A DNA stretch of 64,000 nucleotides from Burkholderia gladioli. GTDB taxonomy: Bacteria; Pseudomonadota; Gammaproteobacteria; Burkholderiales; Burkholderiaceae. The notes under the pieces are model-generated. The model ran no database searches. It was not told the DNA's origin and saw only the letters and a list, made by a program, of their open reading frames with translations. Shown here one piece after another: positions 1-26,414 of this stretch. Within the stretch, counting starts at the first letter, position 1. Every line of letters starts with the position of its first letter. The stretch spans positions 434,001-498,000 of the forward strand of contig NZ_CP009322.1 in the NCBI RefSeq assembly GCF_000959725.1, in the 5' to 3' direction. A program made the position numbers and the translations under genes.

Positions 1-254
1 GTGTCGGCGGATTCGATCCGGACCTCGATCCGATCGATGCCCTGCGCGGCGATCCGCGCTGCCAGCGCGGGCCAGGCCGGCGTGGCCCGCGCGAGTGCCG
101 CGCCGAATGCGGCGGCGAAATGGGCCGCGTCGCCGTCGCGGGCGCATGCGCGCGCATCGAAGGCCAGCGGGCAGGGCGCGCCGCGTTCGAGACGCAGTTC
201 GAGAGCGGGCTCCGCGTCGGAGCTCGGAGTGGAATCGTGCAGGCTCAGCAGCAT
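1..254 (-). CDS. Unrecognised protein, N-terminal part (cut by window edge)
   Basis: An open frame starts at an ATG at 254-252 on the minus strand and runs off the left edge without a stop (84 codons visible). It begins 16 bases after the stop of the ECH2 gene, so it is probably the next gene of the same operon. The visible residues begin MLLSLHDS and are rich in Ala, Arg, Glu and Asp. I see no signal peptide, membrane segment or family motif, and I do not recognise it. No strong ribosome binding site precedes the ATG. The call rests on the open frame and its position only. Confidence 0.5.
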   Translation of the reverse strand, partial: MLLSLHDSTPSSDAEPALELRLERGAPCPLAFDARACARDGDAAHFAAAFGAALARATPAWPALAARIAAQGIDRIEVRIESAD

Positions 255-270
255 CGTATGGCGTTCTGTA

Positions 271-1020
271 TCAATTGCCGAACAGGGTGCGGATGCGCTC
301 CCTGACTTCGTCCTGGTGGAAGGTTTGGGCATGCATGGCGACCTCCTGCTCGGTGATGGCGGGCAGGCGCGAACGCAGGTCGCCGACCAGATGGTCTTTC
401 AGGATGCGCAGCGAATCACGCGGCTTCTCGGCCAGTTGGCGGGCCTGCTCGATCGCATGGGGCAGCACCTCCTGGCGCGGCAGCACCGGGAACGGAATGC
501 CCCGCTGGGCCAGGTCGGCGCCGCGATGGGTGCCCGCGCCCATCAGCATTTCCTGGGCGAGCGCGAGGCCGAGCTTCTCGCGCAGCACCAGCGTCGAGCC
601 GAAGCCGGGCGTGAACCCGTACTTCATGAAATTGGTGGTGTAGATGCTTTCGCGGCTCAGCACCACCAGGTCGGCGAACAGACCTAGCACGAAACCGCCG
701 CCGATGCCGTGTCCCTGCATCGCCGCGATCACCGGTACCTCGCACTCGAGCGGCAGGTTGTAGATGGGCGTGTCGGTGAATTTCGAGCCGCCCTCGGACA
801 GTTCGAGCAGCCCCTCGCGCGTGCCGCCCGAGCAGAAATAGGTGTCGTAGCCGGTCAGTACCACCGCCTTGCAGGCTGGCTCGGCGGCCACGTCCCGGAA
901 GGCGGCGGCGAGGTCGCGGCAGAAGCCGGGCGAGAAGGTGTTCTTGTTGGCACGATCCTCGAGCGTGATCTGGATGATCGACGGCTCGATGCGGGTGCAA
1001 TGGACCACGGGCGCCGTCAT
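271..1020 (-). CDS. Enoyl-CoA hydratase-like decarboxylase ECH2 of the beta-branching cassette
   Basis: A 249-residue crotonase-fold protein. It resembles the ECH2 enzymes of HMG-synthase cassettes, which decarboxylate the 3-methylglutaconyl-type intermediate on an ACP and leave a beta-methyl branch. Visible marks are FCSGGTREGLL (residues 62-72), the oxyanion-hole segment GHGIGGG (103-109) and NFMKYGFTPG (130-139); Lys80 in the GSKFTD segment is my candidate for the catalytic lysine known from CurF ECH2. Its ATG (1020-1018) shares one base with the stop of the upstream ECH1 gene, so the two are translationally linked. ECH1 and ECH2 are told apart by the GTREGLL and MKYGFTPG signatures, which ECH1 lacks. 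Whether it yields an alpha,beta or beta,gamma double bond cannot be read from the sequence. Confidence 0.9.
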   Translation of the reverse strand: MTAPVVHCTRIEPSIIQITLEDRANKNTFSPGFCRDLAAAFRDVAAEPACKAVVLTGYDTYFCSGGTREGLLELSEGGSKFTDTPIYNLPLECEVPVIAAMQGHGIGGGFVLGLFADLVVLSRESIYTTNFMKYGFTPGFGSTLVLREKLGLALAQEMLMGAGTHRGADLAQRGIPFPVLPRQEVLPHAIEQARQLAEKPRDSLRILKDHLVGDLRSRLPAITEQEVAMHAQTFHQDEVRERIRTLFGN

Positions 1021-1811
1021 CAGCTTGCCTCCCAGGGAAAGATCCCGCTTTCGACGAAACGCACGATGCGCTCGAGGTTCGTCGGATCGGAGAACACCTC
1101 GCGGTTGGCGGCGAGCGCCAGTGACCGGTCGCTGTCGAAGCGCCCGGTCAGGGCGTTCGCGTAGCGCTTGTAGCGCGCCACGGCCACGCCGTCGAGCCGG
1201 CGCAGCCGCGCCAGGTGTCGCCGCAGCAGCGCCTCGCCATTGGCGTCGTGCGCATCGACGAGGCCCCAGGCGAGCGCGCGCGCCGCGTCGAGCGGCTGCG
1301 TCGACAGCGTCATGTAATGGGCCCGCTGCCAGCCGATGCGCCGGATCAGGAACGGCAGCACGCAGGCCGGCATCAGGCCGAACAGCAGCTCGGACAGCGA
1401 GAAGGTGGCGGTGTCGTCGGCCAGCACGATGTCGCTGGCGGCGACGAAGCCGACGCCGCCGGCATTGACCTTGCCGCGCACGTGCGAGATCACGATCCGC
1501 GGCCCGGTGGCCAGGCGGTGCCAGAGGTCGAACAAGGGCCCGGGGTCGCCTGCCGCGCGAGCCGCCTCGGAAGGCGCGCCGGCATGCGCGGCGCGGATCT
1601 CGGCGAAGTCGGCCCCCACGCAAAACGCATCGGCCTGCCCTTCCAGCACGATCACGTGGGTGGCGGCATCGCAGCGATCCAGCACGTCGGCCATTTCCTC
1701 GAGCAGGGCCGCATTGATCGCGTTGTCGACCTCGGGGCGCTCGATGCGCACGAAGGTGACGCCGCCTTGCCGGCGCACGCGCAGCGTGCGGTAGTCGATC
1801 GCCGTGCTCAT
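1020..1811 (-). CDS. Enoyl-CoA hydratase-like dehydratase ECH1 of the beta-branching cassette
   Basis: A 263-residue crotonase-family protein that should dehydrate the HMG-type intermediate formed on a PKS ACP by the HMG synthase encoded just upstream. Features are AFCVGADF (residues 62-69, first oxyanion-hole segment), a second segment around GKVNAGGVGF, and the C-terminal ending GIFPWEAS, a tail I associate with ECH1 homologues of trans-AT cassettes. The ATG at 1811-1809 overlaps the HCS stop codon (ATGA), and its own stop overlaps the ECH2 start. Length and motif order fit the family with no truncation. It acts in trans on the tandem ACPs of the PKS. Confidence 0.9.
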   Translation of the reverse strand: MSTAIDYRTLRVRRQGGVTFVRIERPEVDNAINAALLEEMADVLDRCDAATHVIVLEGQADAFCVGADFAEIRAAHAGAPSEAARAAGDPGPLFDLWHRLATGPRIVISHVRGKVNAGGVGFVAASDIVLADDTATFSLSELLFGLMPACVLPFLIRRIGWQRAHYMTLSTQPLDAARALAWGLVDAHDANGEALLRRHLARLRRLDGVAVARYKRYANALTGRFDSDRSLALAANREVFSDPTNLERIVRFVESGIFPWEAS

Positions 1812-3070
1812 GTCAGCCACTCGTATTCGCGATGAAAGCCGCGGATCGCGCGCAGCCGCAGTTGCGCGAAACCCGGCAGGGGGCGCCGCGTGCCCTCGAT
1901 CACGCCGTCGTCGACCTCGATGTCGCGCGTGCCGAAACGCAGCTGCCCGTTGCCGCGCAGCAGGTAGTCGTACTCGCTCATCGTCAGCGCATGGCGTGCG
2001 TCGAGCCGTTCGCGGATGCGATAGGGCGCGAGCGCCATCTGACTCTCGTGACGCACCACGCCGCTGAGGAATTCCGAGCAGCAGCCCGAGCCGTACGAGA
2101 AGTAGCCGATCCGCGCCGGCCGCGCGAAATCGCCGTGATCCACGGTGCTGGCCAGCGACATCAGCACGGTCGCGCCCATGATGTTGCCCACTCGCCGGCA
2201 ATGCGCGAGCCCCGGCGCGACGCGGCGCTCGAAGTCGGCCTCGATCTCGGCGGGTTTCGCGCCGGCGAACTTGCGCATCATGGTGCGATGCGCGCCCTTG
2301 ACCATGCCGCCGAACGGCGTATGGAAGGCCAGGTAATGAAACGAGCGCGCGTAGTCGACGTCCTGCACGCGGCGCCGGTATTCGGCATAGGCGTTCTCGC
2401 AGCAGTCGAGATAGGAGAGCAGCGACAGGTCGGCATCGCCGGCCTCCATGTCGGGCGCGGGCCGGCAGGTGTCCATCACTTCGTAGCCGTAGCAGCCGCT
2501 GGCGCCGACGTCGACCTGGAAGATCCGCGGCTGCTCGCTGACCAGTATCGCGACGGCGCCCGCGCCCGCCGTCGGCTCCGCGAAGGCCCACTCGTCGGAG
2601 GGGCGCTCGGCGTCGGCGTCCAGCGCATAGCGCGCGATGTCGGTGGCCACCACCAGCACCTTGGCGCCGGGGGAGACCTGGGACAGCACGAAGTTCACGG
2701 CGGTCTGCAGGCCGGCGGTGCCCGAGTAGCAGGCCTGCTTGATCTCGAACAGGCGGCAGTTGCGATTCAGGCCGAGGTGATGATGCAGGTAGGTGCTCAG
2801 CGACTTGCCGAAGTCGATGCCGGATTCGGTGCAGGTGATCAGCATCTCGATGCGATCGCGTTCGGCCGGCGACAGCGCATCGACGATCGGCCGCGCCGCG
2901 TTCGCCCCGAACGTGACCGGGTCCTCGAAAGGCAGCGCGACCGACTTCTCGCTGATCAGCAGGCCCTGGAAGCGGCCCGTGTCGAGACCGCGGTGCCTGG
3001 CGAGCTGCCCGACGTCGATGCATGCCGTTCCGCCGAACACGTTGATTGCTTCAATTCCGACCGACATCAT
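1808..3070 (-). CDS. HMG-CoA synthase homologue (HCS) for polyketide beta-branching
   Basis: A 420-residue protein of the 3-hydroxy-3-methylglutaryl synthase family. In trans-AT clusters this enzyme joins an acetyl group from a donor ACP to the beta-keto carbon of the growing chain. The triad expected from HMG-CoA synthase is visible: Glu82 (CTESG), Cys114 (KQACYSG) and His250 (FHTPFGG). I chose the ATG at 3070-3068 because the protein then begins MMSVGIEAINVFGG, the usual HCS start; the frame is open further upstream but those residues are not family-like. The second Met (3067) is equally possible. It follows the decarboxylating KS gene after 19 bases and overlaps ECH1 (ATGA). Confidence 0.95.
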   Translation of the reverse strand: MMSVGIEAINVFGGTACIDVGQLARHRGLDTGRFQGLLISEKSVALPFEDPVTFGANAARPIVDALSPAERDRIEMLITCTESGIDFGKSLSTYLHHHLGLNRNCRLFEIKQACYSGTAGLQTAVNFVLSQVSPGAKVLVVATDIARYALDADAERPSDEWAFAEPTAGAGAVAILVSEQPRIFQVDVGASGCYGYEVMDTCRPAPDMEAGDADLSLLSYLDCCENAYAEYRRRVQDVDYARSFHYLAFHTPFGGMVKGAHRTMMRKFAGAKPAEIEADFERRVAPGLAHCRRVGNIMGATVLMSLASTVDHGDFARPARIGYFSYGSGCCSEFLSGVVRHESQMALAPYRIRERLDARHALTMSEYDYLLRGNGQLRFGTRDIEVDDGVIEGTRRPLPGFAQLRLRAIRGFHREYEWLT

Positions 3071-3089
3071 GCGATGAGTCTCCCGGGAT

Positions 3090-4319
3090 TCAGGAACAGT
3101 TGGACAGGCAGACGGCGGTGTTGATGCCGCCGAAGCCATGGCTCAGGGACAGCGCGGTGCGCACGCGCACGTGCGAGCCCGAGGCGGGCACCCAGTTCAG
3201 CGACGGATCGATCGGCTGCGCCAGGTTGCGCGTCGCATGCAGCCGGCCCGCGCGCATCTGCAGCAGCGTGGCGACGAGTTCGAGGGCGCCGGCCGCCGAT
3301 AGCGCGTGCCCGGTGATCGACTTGGTGGCGTTGAGGGCCGCGTGGGCGAGTCCGCATTCGCGCAGCGCCTGCAGCTCCACCTCGTCGCCGAGCGGCGAGC
3401 CGGTGCCGTGGGTATTGACGTAGTCGATGTCGGCGGCGGTGCAGCCGGCATCGCGCAGGGCCATGCGGATCGCGCGGGCTTCCCCCGCGGGGCTCGGGTC
3501 GGGCTGGCGATTCGCGTCGGAGGCGAGGCCCGCGCCGTCGAGCCGCGCATAGGCCGCGACGCCGCGCGCGCGTGCCGAGCGTTCGCTCTCGACCACCAGC
3601 GCCGCGCAAGCCTCGCCGAAGATGAAGCCGTCGCGGTCGCGATCGAAGGGCCGGCAGGCGAGCCCGGGCTCGTCGGCGTGGCGGGTCGAGCCCATCGCAC
3701 CCAGCGAACGCAGGCCCTGGCATTCCCAGTAGGACAGGTCGCTCGGCGCGCCCAGCGCGATGCAGGCATCGAGCTCGCCCGAGCGCACCGCGCGCAGCGC
3801 CTCGATCACCGCCAGCTGGCCGCTGGCCGATGCGCCGCCGACCGTGTAGGCCGGGCCGCGGATGCCGAACTGTTCGGTGCAGAAGCCGCACAGGTCGCTG
3901 TCGAGCCAGGCCAGTCCATAGGATGGCGAAAGATATTCGGGCTGCGCGGCGTGGGCCTCGCGCATCAGCATCAGTTCGCGCTGCTGCGTGTTGGAGCCGC
4001 CGACCACCAGCCCGATGCGTTCGGTATCGACCGCATCGAGCCGCGCGTCGCGCCAGGCTTCGTCGAGCGTCGCCAGCGCCGCGCGCGAGCTGAACGAGGC
4101 GCGCCGCAGCGTCTTCGCATCGAAGCGCGGCGGCATCACGAGCTCGTCGATCTCGGCGCCCAGGAACGCGCTGTCGCGCTGCCGGCCGGGCCGGCGCATC
4201 ACGCGGAACGCGGCGCGCGCCTCGAGCAGCGCGTCGAGGAACGGCGCGCTGCCCTGGCCGATCGCCGAGACCACGCCGAGCCCGGTCACGACCGCTTCAT
4301 GCATGCTGGAGGCGGGCAT
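3090..4319 (-). CDS. Decarboxylating ketosynthase (KS with Cys to Ser)
   Basis: A 409-residue free-standing KS. The position of the condensing cysteine holds serine (GGASASG, Ser164), while HGTG (His304) and KSITGH (Lys333, His338) are intact. This pattern is that of the malonyl-ACP decarboxylases of HCS cassettes, which turn malonyl on the donor ACP into acetyl, the branch donor. Two starts are possible: 4319, overlapping the donor ACP gene by 23 bases, or 4304 (MHEAVVTGLGVVS), overlapping by 8. The second gives the commoner KS N-terminus; neither has a clear ribosome binding site. The protein is complete and acts with the ACP encoded immediately upstream. Confidence 0.93.
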   Translation of the reverse strand: MPASSMHEAVVTGLGVVSAIGQGSAPFLDALLEARAAFRVMRRPGRQRDSAFLGAEIDELVMPPRFDAKTLRRASFSSRAALATLDEAWRDARLDAVDTERIGLVVGGSNTQQRELMLMREAHAAQPEYLSPSYGLAWLDSDLCGFCTEQFGIRGPAYTVGGASASGQLAVIEALRAVRSGELDACIALGAPSDLSYWECQGLRSLGAMGSTRHADEPGLACRPFDRDRDGFIFGEACAALVVESERSARARGVAAYARLDGAGLASDANRQPDPSPAGEARAIRMALRDAGCTAADIDYVNTHGTGSPLGDEVELQALRECGLAHAALNATKSITGHALSAAGALELVATLLQMRAGRLHATRNLAQPIDPSLNWVPASGSHVRVRTALSLSHGFGGINTAVCLSNCS

Positions 4320-4545
4320 GGAGCAGGTCGGCGAGTTCGCCGAGATTGTTCGGTCCGGAGGTTTCGACCAGGGGCAGTCGCAGCGACAAGGACTCGAGCG
4401 TGAGCATCACGATCTCGGCGCGGTCTACCGAATTGGCGCCGAGATCGGCGAGACGGTCCTCGGAGCGGATCTGCCGATCGCCGAGCTCCGGCAGGATCTC
4501 ACGGGTGTGCCCGACCAGCACGTCGAAGATGGCGTCGCGATTCAT
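4297..4545 (-). CDS. Donor acyl carrier protein of the beta-branching cassette
   Basis: An 82-residue free ACP. The phosphopantetheine serine is Ser39 in LGANSVDRAEI. An Asn before the Ser, instead of the DS of modular ACPs, is typical of the donor ACPs that carry the malonyl/acetyl branch unit in HCS cassettes. The start ATG (4545-4543) lies 2 bases after the PfaD stop, and the 3' end overlaps the decarboxylating KS gene, so the three are co-transcribed. Its proposed partners are the decarboxylating KS and the HCS of the same operon. Confidence 0.92.
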   Translation of the reverse strand: MNRDAIFDVLVGHTREILPELGDRQIRSEDRLADLGANSVDRAEIVMLTLESLSLRLPLVETSGPNNLGELADLLHARLQHA

Positions 4546-4547
4546 GT

Positions 4548-5945
4548 CTATTGCCTCTGGAGTTGAAGTGACGGGCGCTGCCCGCCCGAATCGGCCATCG
4601 AGGCGAGACGCGCCTCGAGCCAGGCCGCCGTGCCCTGCATGATGCGTTCGGCCAGGTCCGCGACATGGCGGTTCTGCCAGGACTCGAGCGGGGTGCCGCG
4701 CACCCAGCGGTTGAATGCGCCGAGCGCGGGGCCGCAATGCACCTGGAAGTCGGTGAGCCGCGTGTCGTCGCCGCTCAAGGCGAGTTGCGTGGAGTGGGCG
4801 AAATACCAGCGAAACACGGCCGCCATCTTTTTCTTCGGACTGCGTTCGATCTCGGCGATCTGGTCGGGACGGCTGCTCGCATAATGGCGGCGCGTCTCGT
4901 CCCAGATCTCGTCGAAGCCGCGCCGGAAGAATTTCTGCTCGATCTGGCTGCGCATCGCAGGATCGATTTCGTCGAGCGAGGCGTGCTGCTGGTAGAGCTC
5001 GTGCAGGCGGCTCGCGCGCGCCGCGAAGAACAGGCCGCGCCGCGCCACCTGGACCTTGGCGCCGAGTTCGAACATGTCGCCGGCCGGCGCGTAGGCGGTG
5101 TCCTGCACGTCGAGTTCCTGCAGCAGCGCCTTCACCACGTCGCTGGTACCCGCCTCGCGCGTGCACTGGTTGATCGAGCCGGTGACGATGAAGTCCGCAC
5201 CCATCACGAACGCGGCCGCGGCCGCCTGGGGCGTGCCGATGCCGCCCGCCGCGCCGATCCGGATACGCTTGGCGTATCGATGCCGCGTCATCAATTCGTC
5301 ACGCAGGGACTGCATCGCCGGGATCAGGACATAGGCCACGCCGCGATCGGTATGACCGCCCGAATCGGCCTCCACGCAGATGTCGCCGGCCAGCGGCAGT
5401 TGCGGCGCGAGTTCGGCCTCGCGGGCGTCGAGCCTGCCCGCGGCCACCAACTGCTGCACCAGCGCCGGCGGCGCGGGCTGCATGAACTGGCTGGCCACCT
5501 CGGGGCGCGATACCTTCGCGACCACGTGATGACGCGCCACCGCGCGCCCGTCGGCGCCGATGCTCGCGCCGCGCAGCCGGTAGCGCACCAGCGCCGGCGT
5601 CACGCGCATGTAGGCGGCCGCTTCGACATGACGCACGCCGTGGCGCAGGTACAGGTCGACGGTGGCTTCCTCGCGCTCGGGGCGTTCGAGATCCGCTAGC
5701 AGGTTCATGCCGTACACGCCGTCCACGCCGAGCTCGGCCTGGATCTGCAGGATCGCCGCCTCGATGTCGTCCAGGCGCAGTCCGCCGGTGCCCAGGAAAC
5801 CCATCAGGCCGGCCTTGCCCAGCGCGACCACCAGCTCTTTCGAAGCAATGGCGCGATACATCGCGCCCGCGAGGTACGCGTATTTGATTCGGTAGTCGTT
5901 TCTGAAATCGGCGTTGCCAAGCGATGATGCGGTAATCATTGCCAT
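4548..5945 (-). CDS. PfaD-type trans-acting enoylreductase (FMN-dependent)
   Basis: A 465-residue protein of the PfaD/2-nitropropane-dioxygenase-like TIM-barrel family. In trans-AT systems these enzymes reduce enoyl-ACP intermediates in trans, using FMN. Marks seen are the EADSGGHTD segment (residues 193-200, with the conserved His198), GGIGTP (234-239, flavin phosphate loop), and GADFIVTGSINQC (249-261), followed by EAGTS. The start at 5945 is the first ATG; ATG 5939 is also possible. It is the first gene of the leftward operon, facing the 830-base divergent region. Which PKS module it serves cannot be told from sequence; M3-M5 and M10 make enoyl intermediates, and M1 has its own in-line ER. 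Confidence 0.93.
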   Translation of the reverse strand: MAMITASSLGNADFRNDYRIKYAYLAGAMYRAIASKELVVALGKAGLMGFLGTGGLRLDDIEAAILQIQAELGVDGVYGMNLLADLERPEREEATVDLYLRHGVRHVEAAAYMRVTPALVRYRLRGASIGADGRAVARHHVVAKVSRPEVASQFMQPAPPALVQQLVAAGRLDAREAELAPQLPLAGDICVEADSGGHTDRGVAYVLIPAMQSLRDELMTRHRYAKRIRIGAAGGIGTPQAAAAAFVMGADFIVTGSINQCTREAGTSDVVKALLQELDVQDTAYAPAGDMFELGAKVQVARRGLFFAARASRLHELYQQHASLDEIDPAMRSQIEQKFFRRGFDEIWDETRRHYASSRPDQIAEIERSPKKKMAAVFRWYFAHSTQLALSGDDTRLTDFQVHCGPALGAFNRWVRGTPLESWQNRHVADLAERIMQGTAAWLEARLASMADSGGQRPSLQLQRQ

Positions 5946-6609
5946 TTGCTTCCCGGACGCGGCGCCAGACGCGAAGCGTCAATAACGCGTGAACTGTCGA
6001 TGACGCCCGCGGAGTATCGGGCGCGAGAATGCCAGCGAGAATAATCTATGAAAGATATTGAGGCAGATAAACCACGTCGAGCGCGAAGATCATACCTTCG
6101 CTAATCGTGCGCTTGCAACAGTAAATGAAAGTGGATTCGGTTTCATAGGCTCATCAGCTAATACGTATTTATAGGTAGGATTGCATCAATGTGAATGAAG
6201 TCGATGATTGTTCCGTGGGCAATGCACCGCCGCGGATCACCGGAAATTTTGATCGATAAGCTCGCGTTGTTTCGAAAGTAAAGTGCAAGCCAATGAATTG
6301 TTGAGGGATTTGTAGATTGAGGGTCGCGTCGGATCATTTTAAAGAGATGGTTAATGCGGTTCCAGGTCGTTTTTTTAATTTCGATCCAGATCGGATATTT
6401 CGGAATTGCGGCAAATAAATTGGTTGCTGCCTGCGTTCAACTTCGTTATTGTTCGTGCTTGCGGCGGCGCAACGAAGCGACTGTTGAATAATGCGGTTCA
6501 TTGCATGTCGTCGTGTAGGGAATGAGTTCCATGGCCCTGAGGTATCAGTTTCATTTGGAATTAATGAGGGTGCGCGAGCCGGCGCGCGCCGTGAAATGAT
6601 TTTTGTCCG

Positions 6610-6630
6610 CGAATTTTGTTGATATATTCG
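6610..6630. promoter_or_regulatory. Candidate regulator dyad CGAAT-N11-ATTCG
   Basis: Perfect 5-base arms are separated by 11 bases, so a T and an A are spaced T-N11-A. That spacing matches the general LysR-type operator pattern. It lies 15 bases upstream of the TTGACA at 6645, a place where an activator could act. Arms this short can occur by chance, and no regulator gene is in the window. Confidence 0.25.
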
Positions 6631-6644
6631 TCCGGTAGTTTGAT

Positions 6645-6675
6645 TTGACATGTGCCGCACCGTTGCGTCGATATT
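6645..6675 (+). promoter_or_regulatory. Candidate -35 region of the rightward operon
   Basis: A perfect TTGACA sits at 6645-6650. The region 17-19 bases downstream holds only a poor -10 match (TCGATATT, 6668-6675). The spacing to the ACP start at 6776 would leave a leader of roughly 95 bases. The weak -10 fits an activator-dependent promoter, but the assignment is tentative. Confidence 0.3.
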
Positions 6676-6775
6676 CCAGTGTCGTTCGCCCGCGCCATGC
6701 AGTCATGATGGTCAAGTTCGGATCGGGGCGAATTGCCACACTCGCTGCATAACCTGTCAGCCGTCTGGTGATTTC

Positions 6776-7042
6776 ATGCAAGACAAAATTCAGCAATTCC
6801 TGTCGGACCGCTTGCTGGTCGATTTCGATCGCGATGTCGACGCCGACAGCGATCTGTTCCAGTTGGGCCTGATGGACTCGGAAACCTACGCCGAACTCAT
6901 CCAGTTCATCGAAAAGACCTTCCACCTGCAGTTCAGCGACGAGGAGATCCTCTCGAACGTCGTCGCCTCCCTGTCCGGAATCGTGTCGTTCGTGTCCGAA
7001 GCCCTGGAGCATCGGGCCGCCGGCAGCTTCGTGCGCGCATGA
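6776..7042 (+). CDS. Free-standing acyl carrier protein, probable starter ACP
   Basis: An 88-residue ACP with phosphopantetheine Ser35 in LGLMDSETY. It is the first gene of the rightward operon, and its stop overlaps the start of the AT gene (ATGA). Because PKS1 begins directly with a KS and has no loading domain, this ACP is the natural carrier of the starter unit that the AT loads and the amidotransferase modifies. The same ACP/AT/amidotransferase grouping is known from glutarimide polyketide pathways. The start at 6776 is the only Met giving a normal ACP N-terminus; a weak GGTGA lies just upstream. Confidence 0.9.
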   Translation: MQDKIQQFLSDRLLVDFDRDVDADSDLFQLGLMDSETYAELIQFIEKTFHLQFSDEEILSNVVASLSGIVSFVSEALEHRAAGSFVRA

Positions 7043-7935
7043 CCGCGCTCCTGTTCCCCGGCCAGGGGGCGCAGGAGGCGTCGATGTGCGAGGGAGTCGC
7101 CGCAATGCCGGCGTTTGCATCCCGTTATCGGTTCGTCTGCGACGCGGCCGGCGCGGATATTCTCGACGCCGTCGCGCGCCACGGCGAGCGCGTCCTGCAT
7201 CGCAACCTGTTCAGTTCGCTGCTGACCGTGCTGGTCGCCTCGCTGTCGCTCGACGCGTTCCGGGCGCGCGAGGCCGCCGCGCCGGAAGCGGTGGCGGGAT
7301 ACAGCGTCGGCCAGTGGACCGCGCTCTATGCCGCCGGGGTTGTCGATTTCGAACAGCTCGTCGGCCTGATCGTCGAGCGTGCGCGAGCGATGGACGCCTG
7401 CTTCGAGGAAACGGCGGGCGGCATGAGCGCGGTGATCGGTGTGCGCGAGGAGGCGCTCGAACGCGAACTGGCCTCGTTGCGGGAGTCCGGTCACGCGGTG
7501 TTCATCAGCAATATCAACTGTGTCGGCCAGTATTCGATCGCCGGCACGCTCGATGCGCTCGATCGTGCCGAGCAGCGCATCTCGGGCCTGCGTCCCAAGA
7601 AGCTCGTTCGGCTGCCGGTCAGCGGCGCCTGGCATTGCCCGTTGCTGGCCGAGGCCGAGCAGCGCTTCGCCGCCGTGCTTGCACGCGTGAGGCTGGCCTC
7701 GCCGCGCCTGCCGGTTGCCGACAACGTGACGGGCGGCTGGTTGCCCGAGGCGCCGGACGCCCTGCGCGCCACGCTCGCCGCGCATCTGACGCGGCCGGTG
7801 CGCTGGCGCGACTGCGTCAGGACCCTGATCGCGGCAGGCAGCACGCGCTTGGTCGAGGTCGGCTTCGGCAAGCAGTTGAGCCGCTTCGGCATCTTCATCG
7901 ACCGACAGGTCGAATTCAGCACCACTTACGATTGA
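7039..7935 (+). CDS. Discrete acyltransferase, probably loading the starter ACP
   Basis: A 298-residue malonyltransferase-fold AT. The N-terminal FPGQGAQ motif is present. The nucleophile elbow reads GYSVG (Ser89), so the histidine of the usual GHSxG is replaced by tyrosine. The catalytic His is His199 in SGAWHCPL, where extender-loading ATs usually show AFHS. NCVGQYSIAG (160-169) is a standard AT segment. Overlap with the ACP gene and the amidotransferase gene downstream (102-base gap) suggest it puts a dicarboxylic acyl group on the starter ACP. The unusual elbow hints at a specialised substrate. It could instead be the extender AT for all modules, since no other AT is in the window. Confidence 0.85.
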   Translation: MTALLFPGQGAQEASMCEGVAAMPAFASRYRFVCDAAGADILDAVARHGERVLHRNLFSSLLTVLVASLSLDAFRAREAAAPEAVAGYSVGQWTALYAAGVVDFEQLVGLIVERARAMDACFEETAGGMSAVIGVREEALERELASLRESGHAVFISNINCVGQYSIAGTLDALDRAEQRISGLRPKKLVRLPVSGAWHCPLLAEAEQRFAAVLARVRLASPRLPVADNVTGGWLPEAPDALRATLAAHLTRPVRWRDCVRTLIAAGSTRLVEVGFGKQLSRFGIFIDRQVEFSTTYD

Positions 7936-8027
7936 CTTGGGGAGCGCGCCGGCCCGCGCAAGCGGTGCCGGACGTTTCGAAAGGGCCGGGCCGCGAGGCC
8001 GGGCGGTAGAAGCTGCTGCTTGTGAGC

Positions 8028-8035
8028 GGGGGTGA
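8028..8035 (+). promoter_or_regulatory. Ribosome binding site deciding the GTG 8038 start
   Basis: A GGGGGTGA stretch ends 2 bases before GTG 8038. It overlaps the alternative GTG at 8032, so only the 8038 start can use it, in agreement with the Cys2 requirement of the glutaminase domain. Confidence 0.45.
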
Positions 8036-8037
8036 CC

Positions 8038-26410
<18,373 letters not shown>

Positions 26411-26414
<4 letters not shown>

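Larger units (their letters stand above)
5946..6775. promoter_or_regulatory. AT-rich divergent intergenic region between the two operons
   Basis: This 830-base stretch separates the leftward enzyme operon from the rightward starter/PKS operon. Its AT content is clearly higher than that of the flanking genes, and I see no convincing coding frame in it. It must hold both divergent promoters. Visible elements are a short hairpin GACGC-GAA-GCGTC at 5968-5980 in the presumed leader of the leftward operon, a dyad at 6610-6630, and a TTGACA at 6645-6650. No tRNA or terminator-like stem with a T-run was seen. Confidence 0.6.

Noticed and set aside
1832..3124. Plus-strand 430-codon frame opposite the HCS gene
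   Set aside because: Antisense to an HCS with a complete catalytic triad; no recognisable protein features.
7936..8037. Terminator between the AT and amidotransferase genes
   Set aside because: GC-rich short inverted repeats occur but there is no clear stem with a T-run, and the amidotransferase has its own ribosome binding site.
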